Below are positions 54,235 through 63,794 of a DNA stretch of 64,000 bases, in pieces. Position numbers and translations under genes: made by a program. Numbering within the stretch: the first letter of the stretch is position 1; each line of letters starts with the position of its first letter. The stretch covers positions 1 through 64,000 of the forward strand of contig JABXKC010000006.1 in assembly GCA_013375495.1 (NCBI GenBank), given 5' to 3'. Under the pieces are notes generated by a model. It did no database searches. It was not told the DNA's origin and worked only from the letters and a program-made list of their open reading frames with translations. Source of the stretch: Promethearchaeota archaeon. GTDB lineage: Archaea; Asgardarchaeota; Lokiarchaeia; Sigynarchaeales; SOKP01.

Positions 54235-55380
54235 TTGGTAAAAAAACTTATGATACTGCAGCAAGAAATTCTTAAAACTTTTTCGAAAGAAAAGACGCAT
54301 AAAATCGTTTTTAGTCCAAGACTTTATTACTGGTACTTTGGGAATAAGATTTATTCAAAACAGAAAAAAAATTACTCAAAAGCAATCCCTACTCATTATT
54401 ATGGTAAAACTCAATTCGATATTTACAAAGAACTAGGGAGTAGCCCACGTTATTCAGAAGAAACATTGTATTTACCATTATATTATGAAAAAATTGATCC
54501 CCTATCCCATATTAAAGTTCAAAGAGAACCTGGAACAAAGAAAGGAGAAACTATCACCATTCATAAAACTCCCCATGGCAATCTTAAACAAATTGAATCG
54601 ATAGGAGGTGGGCTCGGAGGACATAGAACCGAATATCCAATAAAAACCTTAGATGATATCAAAGTAATGCAATATATTTTGAAAAATACAAAAATCTATT
54701 TTTCTAGAAAGAATTTCGAGTTAGCAGATAAACAATTCGAACATACATGCGTTACTAGTACCTACTTATCAAAATCTCCATATCAAAAATTAATCACTGA
54801 GTATATGGGTTTTACCAGAACTATCTTATTTTTAAAAAGATATCCTTCTCAAATGGAGAATCTCATGATGTTTTTAGAAGATTGGGATGATCAGATGTAT
54901 AGTGAGATATCAAATTCTCCACTACAAATAGTCAATTTTGGTGAAAATCTGGATTCAAATTTAAGCCCTCCGCATTATTTTGAGAAGTACCTTATACCGT
55001 ATTATGAAAAGCGAGTAAAACAACTGCATCGGGCAGGAAAATATTGTCATATTCATATAGATGGATCTCTTAGAGATTTTCTTCCTTATTTCGAAGATTT
55101 ACCTTTTGATGGGTTTGAAGCTTTAACTGCAAAACCACAGGGCGATGTCAGCTTGGAGGATATCAAAGATGCTATCGGAAGTAAGATATTTTTAGATGGA
55201 TTACCTTCTATATTATTTTTACCAGAATATAGTGATAATTATCTCAAGGAATATACTCAGAAGGTGTTAAATTTATTTTCACCAAATTTGATCCTTGGAG
55301 TGTCGGACGAACTCTCCCCGAATGGAGATATTCGAAAAATAGAAAAAATATTAGAAATTGTTAAGAATTTTAATTCCTAA
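54235..55380 (+). CDS. Uroporphyrinogen decarboxylase (URO-D) fold protein, methyltransferase-like
   Basis: 381 residues from TTG 54235 (ATG 54250 is possible). The C-terminal half, 'GKYCHIHIDGSLRDFLPYFE', 'FDGFEALTAKPQGDVSLEDI' and 'ILGVSDELSPNGDIRKIE', matches the URO-D barrel of MtaA/CmuA-like methyltransferases, with the metal His and downstream Asp/Glu. True heme enzymes carry an N-terminal Arg motif that is absent. Such proteins move methyl groups between corrinoid proteins or small molecules. No corrinoid protein gene is adjacent. It follows the BKACE gene by 9 bases. Confidence 0.75.
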   Translation: MVKKLMILQQEILKTFSKEKTHKIVFSPRLYYWYFGNKIYSKQKKNYSKAIPTHYYGKTQFDIYKELGSSPRYSEETLYLPLYYEKIDPLSHIKVQREPGTKKGETITIHKTPHGNLKQIESIGGGLGGHRTEYPIKTLDDIKVMQYILKNTKIYFSRKNFELADKQFEHTCVTSTYLSKSPYQKLITEYMGFTRTILFLKRYPSQMENLMMFLEDWDDQMYSEISNSPLQIVNFGENLDSNLSPPHYFEKYLIPYYEKRVKQLHRAGKYCHIHIDGSLRDFLPYFEDLPFDGFEALTAKPQGDVSLEDIKDAIGSKIFLDGLPSILFLPEYSDNYLKEYTQKVLNLFSPNLILGVSDELSPNGDIRKIEKILEIVKNFNS

Positions 55381-55467
55381 ATTAAAAGCAGGTTTCTTTA
55401 AACAAGTTTTAAATAGACAAAAAACATATATATAATCATTTTAACAAAAAAGAGATGTAATCGAAAA

Positions 55468-56358
55468 ATGGATAGTTCTTTATATTTATTTGGTGTTTTT
55501 TTAGCTATATTATCTGGAAGTATAAATAATATAGGTTTAGTTCTCCAAAAAAAAGTCGTTAATGAAGTACCCCCTGAAGCAAAATTCTTTAGAAGTTTAG
55601 TGAAAAAACCTGTTTGGATTACAGGGCTATTAATGGAACTCATGATAGGCTCAGTTTTTTTCATGATTGCTCAAATTTATATCGGTCCTGCCTTAATACC
55701 CGGTTTGATGGCATTTGGTTTAATTTTTCTCGCTATCGGATCTGTTAAAATTGTTGGTGAGACTTTAAAAAAGGTAGAAATTATAGGAATTATTATAATG
55801 ATTTTTGCGATCTTTTTGTTAGGTCTTTCTGAATTAAGTATAGATATTGCTGGTATAGACATATTAGCTTTTGATCTTGTACTTAATATGGCTATTTTTA
55901 CGATTGCTTTATTTCTAGGGTCATTCATTTGTGAAATTTTACAAAGAAAAATTGAAAAATTAAAAGGTATCTTATTAGCAATATCCTCAGGATTCCAATT
56001 TTCATTAACTAATTTTTGGATCGCACCGTTAATGGCAGTTATCGCTCATGTTTTTGGAGGAGTCGCCACATTAGGCGAGATATTCTTATTTATAGCATGT
56101 GCAGTAATACTAATTGCAGCAAGTATATTAGGGATTATGAAAATCCAACAATCTTTCCAAGTGGCTAACGCTAGTCGAATGATTCCTATTCAGCAAGTAC
56201 CTATACAAATTACACCAGTTCTAGCATACTTTTTTGTTTTTACGCTATTACCTCCTACAATCTTTCCTATCATATATGTGATTATTGGTGTTTCTTTGAT
56301 CTTACTAAGCTCGTTTCTGTTAGCGAAAAGACAAGCAAGATTAGAAGCCATAAATTAA
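55468..56358 (+). CDS. DMT-superfamily permease (EamA/NIPA-like)
   Basis: 296 residues with nine or ten membrane segments and two similar halves. 'LFGVFLAILSGSINNIGLVL' and 'ALIPGLMAFGLIFLAIGSVK' recall the drug/metabolite transporter superfamily, close to NIPA-type Mg2+ transporters. It ends in a short charged tail 'LLAKRQARLEAIN'. In this catabolic island it probably imports a substrate or exports a product. It overlaps no neighbour but is only 10 bases before the PIG-L gene. Confidence 0.7.
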   Translation: MDSSLYLFGVFLAILSGSINNIGLVLQKKVVNEVPPEAKFFRSLVKKPVWITGLLMELMIGSVFFMIAQIYIGPALIPGLMAFGLIFLAIGSVKIVGETLKKVEIIGIIIMIFAIFLLGLSELSIDIAGIDILAFDLVLNMAIFTIALFLGSFICEILQRKIEKLKGILLAISSGFQFSLTNFWIAPLMAVIAHVFGGVATLGEIFLFIACAVILIAASILGIMKIQQSFQVANASRMIPIQQVPIQITPVLAYFFVFTLLPPTIFPIIYVIIGVSLILLSSFLLAKRQARLEAIN

Positions 56359-56368
56359 GGTTAGAAAA

Positions 56369-57163
56369 TTGGCAAAAATTATATTTTTTCAACCACATCC
56401 GGATGATTTAGAGTTAAATTGTGGTCATCTCATCCATTATCTTGCTACAAAAAGTAAAAAGAAACATATTATTAAGATCGCTTCAACCACAAAAGGTGAA
56501 TATGGACTTCCTGGTGCTCAATATGATAAGTTTAAAGGTGATTTTCTTGCAAAAATTAGAACTCAAGAATTATACAATGCTCTAAGTATTCACGGAATAC
56601 CTCCAGAAAATATACACTTTTTTGGTTATGTTGATGGTTTAGTAGAATTTACTAATGAACTTGTAAATAAGTTTGCTGAATATTTAAAGAAGGAAAAACC
56701 TGATGTAATTTTCGCACCGGAAGCAATATATACGGCCTATTATCATATGGATCATGTTAACACAGGTAGAGCAATATATCTCTGTATTCATAACAAGTTA
56801 ATAGATTTTGCTCCAAAGCTTTATTTTTATTCGACATTAAGCCCAAATTTTTTCTTCGGTTTTAAAAAGGAGGATTTTTCTTTAATTGATCAACTACTTG
56901 CTTGTCATAAAACACAATTTTGGTTAATAAACTATGCTACATGGACATATAAACTAAAAACGAGATTAGCAGGAAGGAAGTTAAGTGGTTGGAAATATGC
57001 TGAGAAATACCGAAGAGTATATTTTCACAAAAATAATGAAAATAAGAATAAACCCTCATTGATGGTTAAAATTTTAAGTCATTGGTATTCAAGTATGCCT
57101 TTTTTTCGAGCTAAATACCCTCAAGATGTGTTAGAAATGCTTAAAAAAAAAGGAAAAATCTAA
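56369..57163 (+). CDS. PIG-L (LmbE) family N-deacetylase
   Basis: 264 residues from a TTG start. The Zn-site motif 'FFQPHPDDLELNCGHL' (P9-H-P-D12-D13) opens the protein and 'DHVNTG' later supplies the third ligand (His in 'YYHMDHVNTGRAI'). The family removes an acetyl group from N-acetylglucosaminyl lipids or small thiols such as bacillithiol precursors. An amino-sugar or GlcNAc-lipid substrate is plausible here. It follows the permease by 10 bases. Confidence 0.85.
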   Translation: MAKIIFFQPHPDDLELNCGHLIHYLATKSKKKHIIKIASTTKGEYGLPGAQYDKFKGDFLAKIRTQELYNALSIHGIPPENIHFFGYVDGLVEFTNELVNKFAEYLKKEKPDVIFAPEAIYTAYYHMDHVNTGRAIYLCIHNKLIDFAPKLYFYSTLSPNFFFGFKKEDFSLIDQLLACHKTQFWLINYATWTYKLKTRLAGRKLSGWKYAEKYRRVYFHKNNENKNKPSLMVKILSHWYSSMPFFRAKYPQDVLEMLKKKGKI

Positions 57164-57311
57164 TGATTTAAGAAGAATCTTTTATATTTTTAGTAAAAAT
57201 CTGAATAATAAAGATATATAAAGAAGAAAAGCAAAGTAATTTTAATATATAACAAAGAACTTAATTAATAATTTGAGAATTTAATCACTAAAAGAAAAGA
57301 GGTGTGTTTTA

Positions 57312-57653
57312 TTGGCTACTCGTGAAGAAGTTAAAGAAGCTTTAAATAAATGGGTAAAAGTTCTTGATGATCAAGAGATTGCGGATGAATTTGAAGGATT
57401 TAATAAGACAATGCAATTCGAATTTTCAGACTTAGATTATAAAATAAAAATGATTTTTGAAAATAAAACGGCAAGATTAGAGGAAGGTTTTGATGATAAC
57501 GCTGAAATGGGTTTAGAAATTAACTCTGATCTTTTTGTGGGTATTGCTACCGGTGAAGTAGATCCAATGGAAGCCTTTATGGAAGGAGAACTTAAAACTA
57601 AGGGCGATATGAACTCATTACAGAAATTAGATATCTTTATGGATATTGATTAG
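57312..57653 (+). CDS. SCP2 sterol-carrier-like lipid-binding protein
   Basis: 113 residues from a TTG start at 57312. 'FNKTMQFEFSDLDYKIKMIF', 'NSDLFVGIATGEVDPMEAF' and 'MEGELKTKGDMNSLQKLDIF' are the family's sheet and final helix (the 'G-D-x-x-x-x-x-x-l' end). SCP2 proteins bind lipids or acyl-CoAs in a hydrophobic tunnel. It is free-standing, with about 125-150 base AT-rich spacers on both sides, so it may have its own promoter. Confidence 0.85.
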   Translation: MATREEVKEALNKWVKVLDDQEIADEFEGFNKTMQFEFSDLDYKIKMIFENKTARLEEGFDDNAEMGLEINSDLFVGIATGEVDPMEAFMEGELKTKGDMNSLQKLDIFMDID

Positions 57654-57777
57654 CGAATTTTTGTTAGAAATTAATTTTTTTTTTTTAAATTGCATTGTTT
57701 AACACCCAAGAATATTGAAAAAAAGTATTTTCATAAGAAATAATATAAAATAAAAAATTATTCTGGTTTGAGATAAA

Positions 57778-58902
57778 ATGGAACCAATTGGTTTTAATAA
57801 GGAAAGAACTCGTAAAATTTTAGAGAAACACGATATAGATGTGCTAATTGCATCTACTCCAGTAAATGTTTTTTATTTAACTGGTTTGCCAACATTACAT
57901 GTAGCTCCAAATCCTATTTTATATGTATTATATAATCAATATCCAAGTTTGTCTCTAGTTCGGAGAGACGGTGAGGAAAGTTTGATAATGTGGATTACCT
58001 TTCGTAGTGTAGATAAATTTTCATGGGTAAGAGATATTCATGGAATAGGTTCTCCTAAAGGTGCTATGGTATCAGTATCTGATAAGATTGAAGAATGGGG
58101 TTTATCAAATAGTAAGATAGGATATGAATCTCTTATGCCTTCTTATCAATCTGAATATCTTAAGACTAAATTCCCAAATGCTACATTTATGAATGGCGAT
58201 CAAGCTTTTTTAGATATGCGTTTAATTAAATCCGAAGAGGAGGTAAAAAGAATAAAAAAATCAACAGAAATTTCTGAAAAAGCAATAATGAATATGATTG
58301 AAGCCTCTTATGAAGGAATTTCTGATATCGAATTATTACAAATCGCCCGCAGAACAATCGTGAATGAGGGTGCAGAGGGATGGGATCATTTAACAATGAA
58401 TTTGGGGCCGTCTGATCCAGAAGCACCAGGAGTAGGAACTACTCTGAAAGCAGGAGATCTTAATAGATTTGATATAGGAACCATTTGGAAAGGATATGTT
58501 TCAGATGTTAGTCGAGAGGTAGTGATAGGACAAATACCTGATGGAGCAGAGGAGCTTATGAATAGAATGATAAAAGTTCAAGAATTTTGCGAACAAAACA
58601 TTCATCCCGGTTTAAATATGAAAGAATTATATACTGACGCGAATAAATTTAATAAATCTCTAACAAAGAGGGGGAGAGCTTTTATAACGGGGCACAGTAT
58701 CGGTTTAGAATGTGAGGAAACTCATTTATTTAGTCCCATGAAAAAGTTGGATCGCCCATTTGAAGAGAATATGGTTCTTGATATTGAGGTCTGGCAGAAT
58801 TTTAAAAATCAAGGCTTAGTGGGAATTGAAGATTGTTATAGAATAACCAGTAATGGATGTGAGAGGCTTTCAAGTTTAGATAAGAACATTTTTGTTAAAT
58901 AA
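57778..58902 (+). CDS. M24-family metallopeptidase (Xaa-Pro peptidase/creatinase-like), copy 1
   Basis: 374 residues: a creatinase-type N-terminal domain (about 1-140) and the pita-bread fold. Metal ligands can be placed: Asp in 'NRFDIGTIWKGYVSD' and 'YVSDVSRE', His in 'GHSIGLECEETH', Glu in 'VLDIEVWQN' and Glu in 'GIEDCYRI'. All five are kept, so it should be active. Substrate may be Xaa-Pro peptides or a creatine-like compound. A close paralogue is cut by the right edge of the window (63795-64000): 'GLECEE.HLF.P', 'NMVLD.EVW' and 'GLVG.EDCYR' recur. Confidence 0.88.
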   Translation: MEPIGFNKERTRKILEKHDIDVLIASTPVNVFYLTGLPTLHVAPNPILYVLYNQYPSLSLVRRDGEESLIMWITFRSVDKFSWVRDIHGIGSPKGAMVSVSDKIEEWGLSNSKIGYESLMPSYQSEYLKTKFPNATFMNGDQAFLDMRLIKSEEEVKRIKKSTEISEKAIMNMIEASYEGISDIELLQIARRTIVNEGAEGWDHLTMNLGPSDPEAPGVGTTLKAGDLNRFDIGTIWKGYVSDVSREVVIGQIPDGAEELMNRMIKVQEFCEQNIHPGLNMKELYTDANKFNKSLTKRGRAFITGHSIGLECEETHLFSPMKKLDRPFEENMVLDIEVWQNFKNQGLVGIEDCYRITSNGCERLSSLDKNIFVK

Positions 58903-58966
58903 ATATTAAACACCCAAGCAATAAAATTTATTAGATAATAAAGGAAAAACGTTGGAGGATAATTAA

Positions 58967-60103
58967 ATGAGTGATTTTGTAAAGTTTGGAATAATTGGAG
59001 CTGGTTCGGCTGTCTGGCGTTACCATAAACTAGGTACCAAAAATAATCCGCAAATTAAATTTGTTTCTGGTTACGACATCAACGAGAAGAAGTTAGCTAA
59101 AGCAGCTAAATATTCAAAATTAGAACCTTATTCGAATATAGATGACTTCTTAAAAAGTGATATTGACGCCGTTATGGTTTTAGTACCACATTATTTACAC
59201 AGAGATATAGTTATTGCTGTAGCTGAAGCTGGAAAACATGTCATCTGCGAAAAACCTATGGCACCTACACTGGAAGAATGTGATGAGATGATAACAGCTA
59301 CGAAAAAGGCTGGCATAAAATTCATGATTGCAGAGAATCATCGATTCCTACCAGCTCATCAATTTATAAAAGATGCTATAGAGCGGGGATTTATTGGAGA
59401 TGTATTCCTGGGTCGAACTTATGAAGGTGCGTATGCTCGTTCACAATTTTTCAATAATAATGATTGGAGTTTCACCTACAAAAAAGGGGGTGGCGGTGTA
59501 GTCGCAGATCAAGGAGTTCATAAATTTACCATGCTGAATTGGTTTCTTGGCGAAATAGATTCAGCTCAATGTTGGTTAAGTAAGACTGCGAAGTCTTCTC
59601 CCGAAAAAGGAGAAGATACTGCTATAGTTCTATTACGTTATAAATGCGGAGCTATCGTAACCGTGGATATTTCTTCTAGTACAGGACATCCGCTTACAAA
59701 TAAAACAGAATTCCATGGAACAAAAGGTACGATTTTCGAAGATCACGACTGGGAGAGACCCGTTAAAATATTTTCCTCTCATCCTGAAGCTGAAGTAAAG
59801 GGAGAGTATTACAGCCCTAAAATTGAACACGGACCTTTTCCAGATTACTATAAAATCTCCATGGGTCACGAAGACGCCTATTTTGCTAAATGTATTTTAG
59901 AAGATAAAAAACCAGAATTTACACCAGAAGAGGCAAGACAAGGTGTTGCGGTGGTTCTCTTAGCATATCTCTCTGCTAAAAATGGAAGAATGACGTCAAT
60001 GGATGAATTGATGGAAATTTATAAAAAAGAAGGTACGAGTAGTATATTACAAGGACTTGGCGAAGTAACACAAATGAATTATAATAATATAAAATGGGAT
60101 TAA
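58967..60103 (+). CDS. Gfo/Idh/MocA family NAD(P)-dependent dehydrogenase
   Basis: 378 residues. N-terminal Rossmann fold with 'FGIIGAGSAVWRYHK' and 'ADAVMVLVPHYLHRDIVIAV' type strands, 'HVICEKPMAPTLEECDEM' with the conserved EKP Lys, and the C-terminal substrate domain ('GGGVVADQGVHKFTMLNW' with catalytic D and H). It oxidises or reduces a sugar or inositol derivative. 'gttggagga' in the leader is a fair ribosome site for ATG 58967. The sugar-acid setting fits the whole island. Confidence 0.9.
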   Translation: MSDFVKFGIIGAGSAVWRYHKLGTKNNPQIKFVSGYDINEKKLAKAAKYSKLEPYSNIDDFLKSDIDAVMVLVPHYLHRDIVIAVAEAGKHVICEKPMAPTLEECDEMITATKKAGIKFMIAENHRFLPAHQFIKDAIERGFIGDVFLGRTYEGAYARSQFFNNNDWSFTYKKGGGGVVADQGVHKFTMLNWFLGEIDSAQCWLSKTAKSSPEKGEDTAIVLLRYKCGAIVTVDISSSTGHPLTNKTEFHGTKGTIFEDHDWERPVKIFSSHPEAEVKGEYYSPKIEHGPFPDYYKISMGHEDAYFAKCILEDKKPEFTPEEARQGVAVVLLAYLSAKNGRMTSMDELMEIYKKEGTSSILQGLGEVTQMNYNNIKWD

Positions 60104-60130
60104 ATAATATGCGATTTACAAAGGTAAAAT

Positions 60131-62053
60131 TCAAATTTTTGTTATTTCTACCACATGAATCCCATTTTCTTTAATGATTATAGAAATTAATTGATTTTTT
60201 TCATCTTTTTGAATTTCCCCCTCAGATACCTTTATGTTATAACCGTTTGGAAAATGGATTCTGGGAATATATAGAATTGTTGAGCCTTTTACAGAAACAT
60301 CACCTTCAAATTCAAAATAAAAGAAACCTTCCTCCATTTGAAATTCCATTTTTTTTGGAATACCTGTACAACGAACGAAATGTGGGCGACAGAACCCCTT
60401 AATTGCTCTTCCACCACTATCAATATCCTCTGGATTAACTCTTTGATCTATACTATAAATTGATAGATCTTCTAAATTCCACAAATCCCCCCATTCGTTA
60501 GTATTATCCGGGGTATAATTCCATTGTAATGCATGCAATAAATTAGCATCCATTGCGTTATAATAATTATTTAGTGCTTCTATGTGCGTTTTCCAAGCTT
60601 CGCTCGCTTCAGTTTTTAATTTTTCATAAGCTTCTTTATTATTTAGATCAAACGGTAATCCAAATTCCTCAATTAAAGTAGGAATGCCATTAAAAAATGA
60701 ATTAGAGTAATCTTTAACGTTTGCTAATTGTGAAATGAACATTTGTCGCACATTGTTTTTACCGATAACTGGATTTCCTGTAATAATATTATAATTAGCT
60801 TTAAGCATTGCTTTTTTTGTACCCGTTGTAGCAACATCGTACCAGTGTGCAGCATGTGCACTATTAGGAGGGATTTCTAATTCAATAACCTCTCCTTTCA
60901 TCACACTTTCCATAGGTCCTGTAAGAAAAATTATTGATTTTGGAAATCCTGTTCGGATAGCTTGAGTATAAGCTTTGAGGAAAGGAGAAAAATAATCTCG
61001 GTAGAAATCAATTTTTTCTTCATTTTTATAAATGAAATAATCATTTTTTAAAATCTTTGGATTTCCGATCTCATCTAATCCCCATACACCCTCTTTTTTC
61101 CAGATATCTTCAAACCCTTCCAACCAACATGATATTTTTCCTTGATTTAACTCATCTTTTCTAGTTTCTTTAATACCAAATCTTTTAAGTTCTTGATATC
61201 CAATATTCCTAGTATGTCCTGCTCCAATAAGCATCGCATCTATAGGAGTAAAAACATGCCCCGATACGTCAGATTTTCCTTCCCATCCTTTTCCATCAAC
61301 ATATTTACTAATCCATCCTTCAGGAGGCTCATTTAATACATCAAATCCTAATACATGTGAATTATCTTTTACCCTTAATGCTACTTGTTTCATAGCATCA
61401 AAAAAATGATTCTGGAAATAGTCTTGAGCGTTTTTTCCATTAACTATACACGAAGGTGCAAAATCATTTCCTCCAAAAAATAAAGTCCACATCGTTCCAT
61501 TCGCAAATCTATAAGTATTCCCCATCCAATGCATTGAAGAATATTTTGTAAGGTCATTAGGGTCATATCTAAGTTGCATTACTGAAGCTGCCTCAGAGCT
61601 TTCAAATTTAGTATAATCTAACCCTACTTTTTCAAATGTCCATCCGGGTGCACCATCTCCGCCAGTCATTCTACTCCAAACATCTTGATGGGGATCTATA
61701 ATCATGTAAAACTTATATTCTCCAGCTAACTTTAAAATTTCTTCAAGGTAATCTAAGTATTCTTTATCGTATTCTTTTGGGCCACTATGTTCTATAGCCT
61801 CCCAAGTTACCAAAAACCTAAGACAGTTAAAACCCCAATGCTTTAATCGTGAAAAATGTTTATTTGCTTCTCTTAGAGGGAATGGTCTACCAACAAAAGA
61901 AACATCTCTATGATCTGTAAAATAAGTTTTAATATGTGTTGCACCATTAGGAGTAAACGGAACTTTTGAGGTTCCCGCCAAATTCACACCCCTCAGTAGT
62001 ACTGTTCGGCCTTTATCGTCAACGAACTCCTTACCCTTTATTCTTAATGTCAT
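60131..62053 (-). CDS. Glycoside hydrolase family 5-like enzyme (endoglycoceramidase-like)
   Basis: 640 residues without a signal peptide. The GH5 barrel shows 'VLLRGVNLAGTSKVPF', 'HWGFNCLRFLVTWEAIEHSG', 'YKFYMIIDPHQDVWSRMTG', the acid/base in 'GFDVLNEPPEG' and the nucleophile in 'PTLIEEFGLPF'. The HQD-W and large insert are typical of endoglycosylceramidase-like members; a beta-sandwich of about 100 residues ends the protein. It would hydrolyse a beta-glycoside, perhaps a glycolipid head group, inside the cell. It is convergent with the Gfo/Idh gene, 27 bases away. Confidence 0.85.
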   Translation of the reverse strand: MTLRIKGKEFVDDKGRTVLLRGVNLAGTSKVPFTPNGATHIKTYFTDHRDVSFVGRPFPLREANKHFSRLKHWGFNCLRFLVTWEAIEHSGPKEYDKEYLDYLEEILKLAGEYKFYMIIDPHQDVWSRMTGGDGAPGWTFEKVGLDYTKFESSEAASVMQLRYDPNDLTKYSSMHWMGNTYRFANGTMWTLFFGGNDFAPSCIVNGKNAQDYFQNHFFDAMKQVALRVKDNSHVLGFDVLNEPPEGWISKYVDGKGWEGKSDVSGHVFTPIDAMLIGAGHTRNIGYQELKRFGIKETRKDELNQGKISCWLEGFEDIWKKEGVWGLDEIGNPKILKNDYFIYKNEEKIDFYRDYFSPFLKAYTQAIRTGFPKSIIFLTGPMESVMKGEVIELEIPPNSAHAAHWYDVATTGTKKAMLKANYNIITGNPVIGKNNVRQMFISQLANVKDYSNSFFNGIPTLIEEFGLPFDLNNKEAYEKLKTEASEAWKTHIEALNNYYNAMDANLLHALQWNYTPDNTNEWGDLWNLEDLSIYSIDQRVNPEDIDSGGRAIKGFCRPHFVRCTGIPKKMEFQMEEGFFYFEFEGDVSVKGSTILYIPRIHFPNGYNIKVSEGEIQKDEKNQLISIIIKENGIHVVEITKI

Positions 62054-62206
62054 TTAAATCAATTTATTAGTAGTCATTCTTATAAAGTCTTATCAATAAA
62101 TTACTCTCTTTTCATTAAAGTTTTATGAAATAAAAATCAAATTTAAATTAATTTTAATTATATTAATCTACACTTATCAAAAAATTAAATTAACAATTAT
62201 AAAAAA

Positions 62207-62956
62207 ATGAAATTAAAAGGGAAGATTGCTGTTATAACGGGAGCTGGAGCAGGTATTGGGGAAGCAACGGCTCTCCTTTTTGCGAGAGAGGGTGCAAAAG
62301 TATGTTGTAATTCATTGTCCGCGTCTGCTAAGAAGATTGTGGCAAAAATTAACCAATCTGGAGGAGATGCAATATTTGTTCAAGCAGATGTTTCTATTGA
62401 AGCGGAAGCGAATCGAATAATTGAAAAAACCATCGAAACTTATGGTAAAATAGATATTTTATTCAATAATGCGGGAATTGTACTTGGTGGCGCAATCGAT
62501 ACAACATCTTCAGAAAACTGGGATAGAACTATGGCTGTCAATGTACGGGGTATTTACTTAGTAACGAAATACGCGATCCCCTATTTAAGGAAATCTCAAG
62601 GTGTAATTATAAATAATTCGTCTTCAGTTGCATTTAAAGGTGTAAAAGATAGGGTCGCCTACACTGCTTCTAAAGGTGCTGTATTATCAATGACTAGGGC
62701 GATGGCAGCAGACTATCTAGAGGACAAAATTAGAATTAATGCCATATGTCCAGGAACTACAGATTCACCTTCACTTGCAAAAAGAATTAAAAGCAGAGGG
62801 GGAAACTATGACGAAATTAGGCAAGGATTTATAGATCGCCAACCACTAAAACGTCTTGGTACTCCTGAAGAAATCGCTGACGGTGTTCTATTTTTGGTAT
62901 TAAATGAATTCTGCACAGGAGTAAGTTTACTCGTGGACGGCGGTATGACTATGTAA
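62207..62956 (+). CDS. Short-chain dehydrogenase/reductase, copy 1
   Basis: 249 residues of the classical SDR type: 'VITGAGAGIGEATALLFAREG' with TGxxxGxG, 'ILFNNAGIV' (NNAG), catalytic Ser in 'NNSSSVAFKG', 'YTASKGAVLSMTRAMA' (YxxxK) and 'VSLLVDGGMTM' at the end. It oxidises or reduces an alcohol/keto group with NAD(P). About 47 bases separate it from the convergent second SDR; the two are only distantly alike, so they are not a recent duplication. Confidence 0.92.
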   Translation: MKLKGKIAVITGAGAGIGEATALLFAREGAKVCCNSLSASAKKIVAKINQSGGDAIFVQADVSIEAEANRIIEKTIETYGKIDILFNNAGIVLGGAIDTTSSENWDRTMAVNVRGIYLVTKYAIPYLRKSQGVIINNSSSVAFKGVKDRVAYTASKGAVLSMTRAMAADYLEDKIRINAICPGTTDSPSLAKRIKSRGGNYDEIRQGFIDRQPLKRLGTPEEIADGVLFLVLNEFCTGVSLLVDGGMTM

Positions 62957-63002
62957 AAAATATAAATAAAAAAAACTTATAAAAAAGGATTTAACTAGAT
63001 TG

Positions 63003-63782
63003 TTATCTAGTAGTCCAACCACCATCTAGTCTCAAATCTGCTCCCGTCATATAACTCGATTCTTCAGTAGCTAAGAAAAGGATTCCTGTTGCAATTTCTT
63101 CTGGAGTTGCCCATCTCCCCATAACGCCTTCTTCTTCAAATTCTTTTTTAACTTCTTCATACGATAGTCCTCTATCTTTAGCTTGTTTTGCTACATCACT
63201 CTGAAGCATCGGTGTGTCAGTTGCTCCTGGACTTACACTATTCACTCGGACATTATATGGTGCTAAATCTAAAGCTAATGCTCTGGTGTAGCCTAGTACT
63301 GCTGCTTTGGTTGAGCAATAGTTCGCATGAGCAGTTTGACCTATGTGAGCAGCTACAGATGCTAATGTAATGATTGAACCAGATCTTTGCTTTTTAAAAT
63401 ATGGAACTGCGTATTTACAAGTGTAATGAGTACCCTTAATATTTACATCGATAAGTAAATTATAATCTGCATCTGGAAATGTTTCAACATCACCTACTCT
63501 AACAACTCCCGCATTAACAATTAAGACATCTATTCTTCCATATTTTTCAATAGTTAGGTCAATCATCGCTTTTACTTCATTTTGATTTCTTACATCAACG
63601 ACGGTTATCTTCGTCCTTTCTTTTGCATCATCACTAATAAGTTTATAAGTTTCATTTAATCCCTCTTCATCATTATCAGAAAGAACCTGGATTGCTCCCT
63701 CTTTGGCAAATAATACTGCTGTAGCTCTGCCAATTCCTGATGCTGCTCCAGTCAATACAACAATTTTATCTTTTAATCTCAT
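63003..63782 (-). CDS. Short-chain dehydrogenase/reductase, copy 2
   Basis: 259 residues: 'VVLTGAASGIGRATAVLFAKEG', 'VLIVNAGVV' (NAG), Ser in 'ITLASVAAHIG', 'NYCSTKAAVLGYTRALA' (YxxxK), 'VNSVSPGATDTPM' and 'YMTGADLRLDGGWTTR'. An acidic residue after the second strand ('LSDNDEEG') suggests NAD rather than NADP. It starts 12 bases after the end of the M24 gene on the same strand, so the two are likely one transcript. Confidence 0.92.
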   Translation of the reverse strand: MRLKDKIVVLTGAASGIGRATAVLFAKEGAIQVLSDNDEEGLNETYKLISDDAKERTKITVVDVRNQNEVKAMIDLTIEKYGRIDVLIVNAGVVRVGDVETFPDADYNLLIDVNIKGTHYTCKYAVPYFKKQRSGSIITLASVAAHIGQTAHANYCSTKAAVLGYTRALALDLAPYNVRVNSVSPGATDTPMLQSDVAKQAKDRGLSYEEVKKEFEEEGVMGRWATPEEIATGILFLATEESSYMTGADLRLDGGWTTR

Positions 63783-63794
63783 TTATTAATCACC

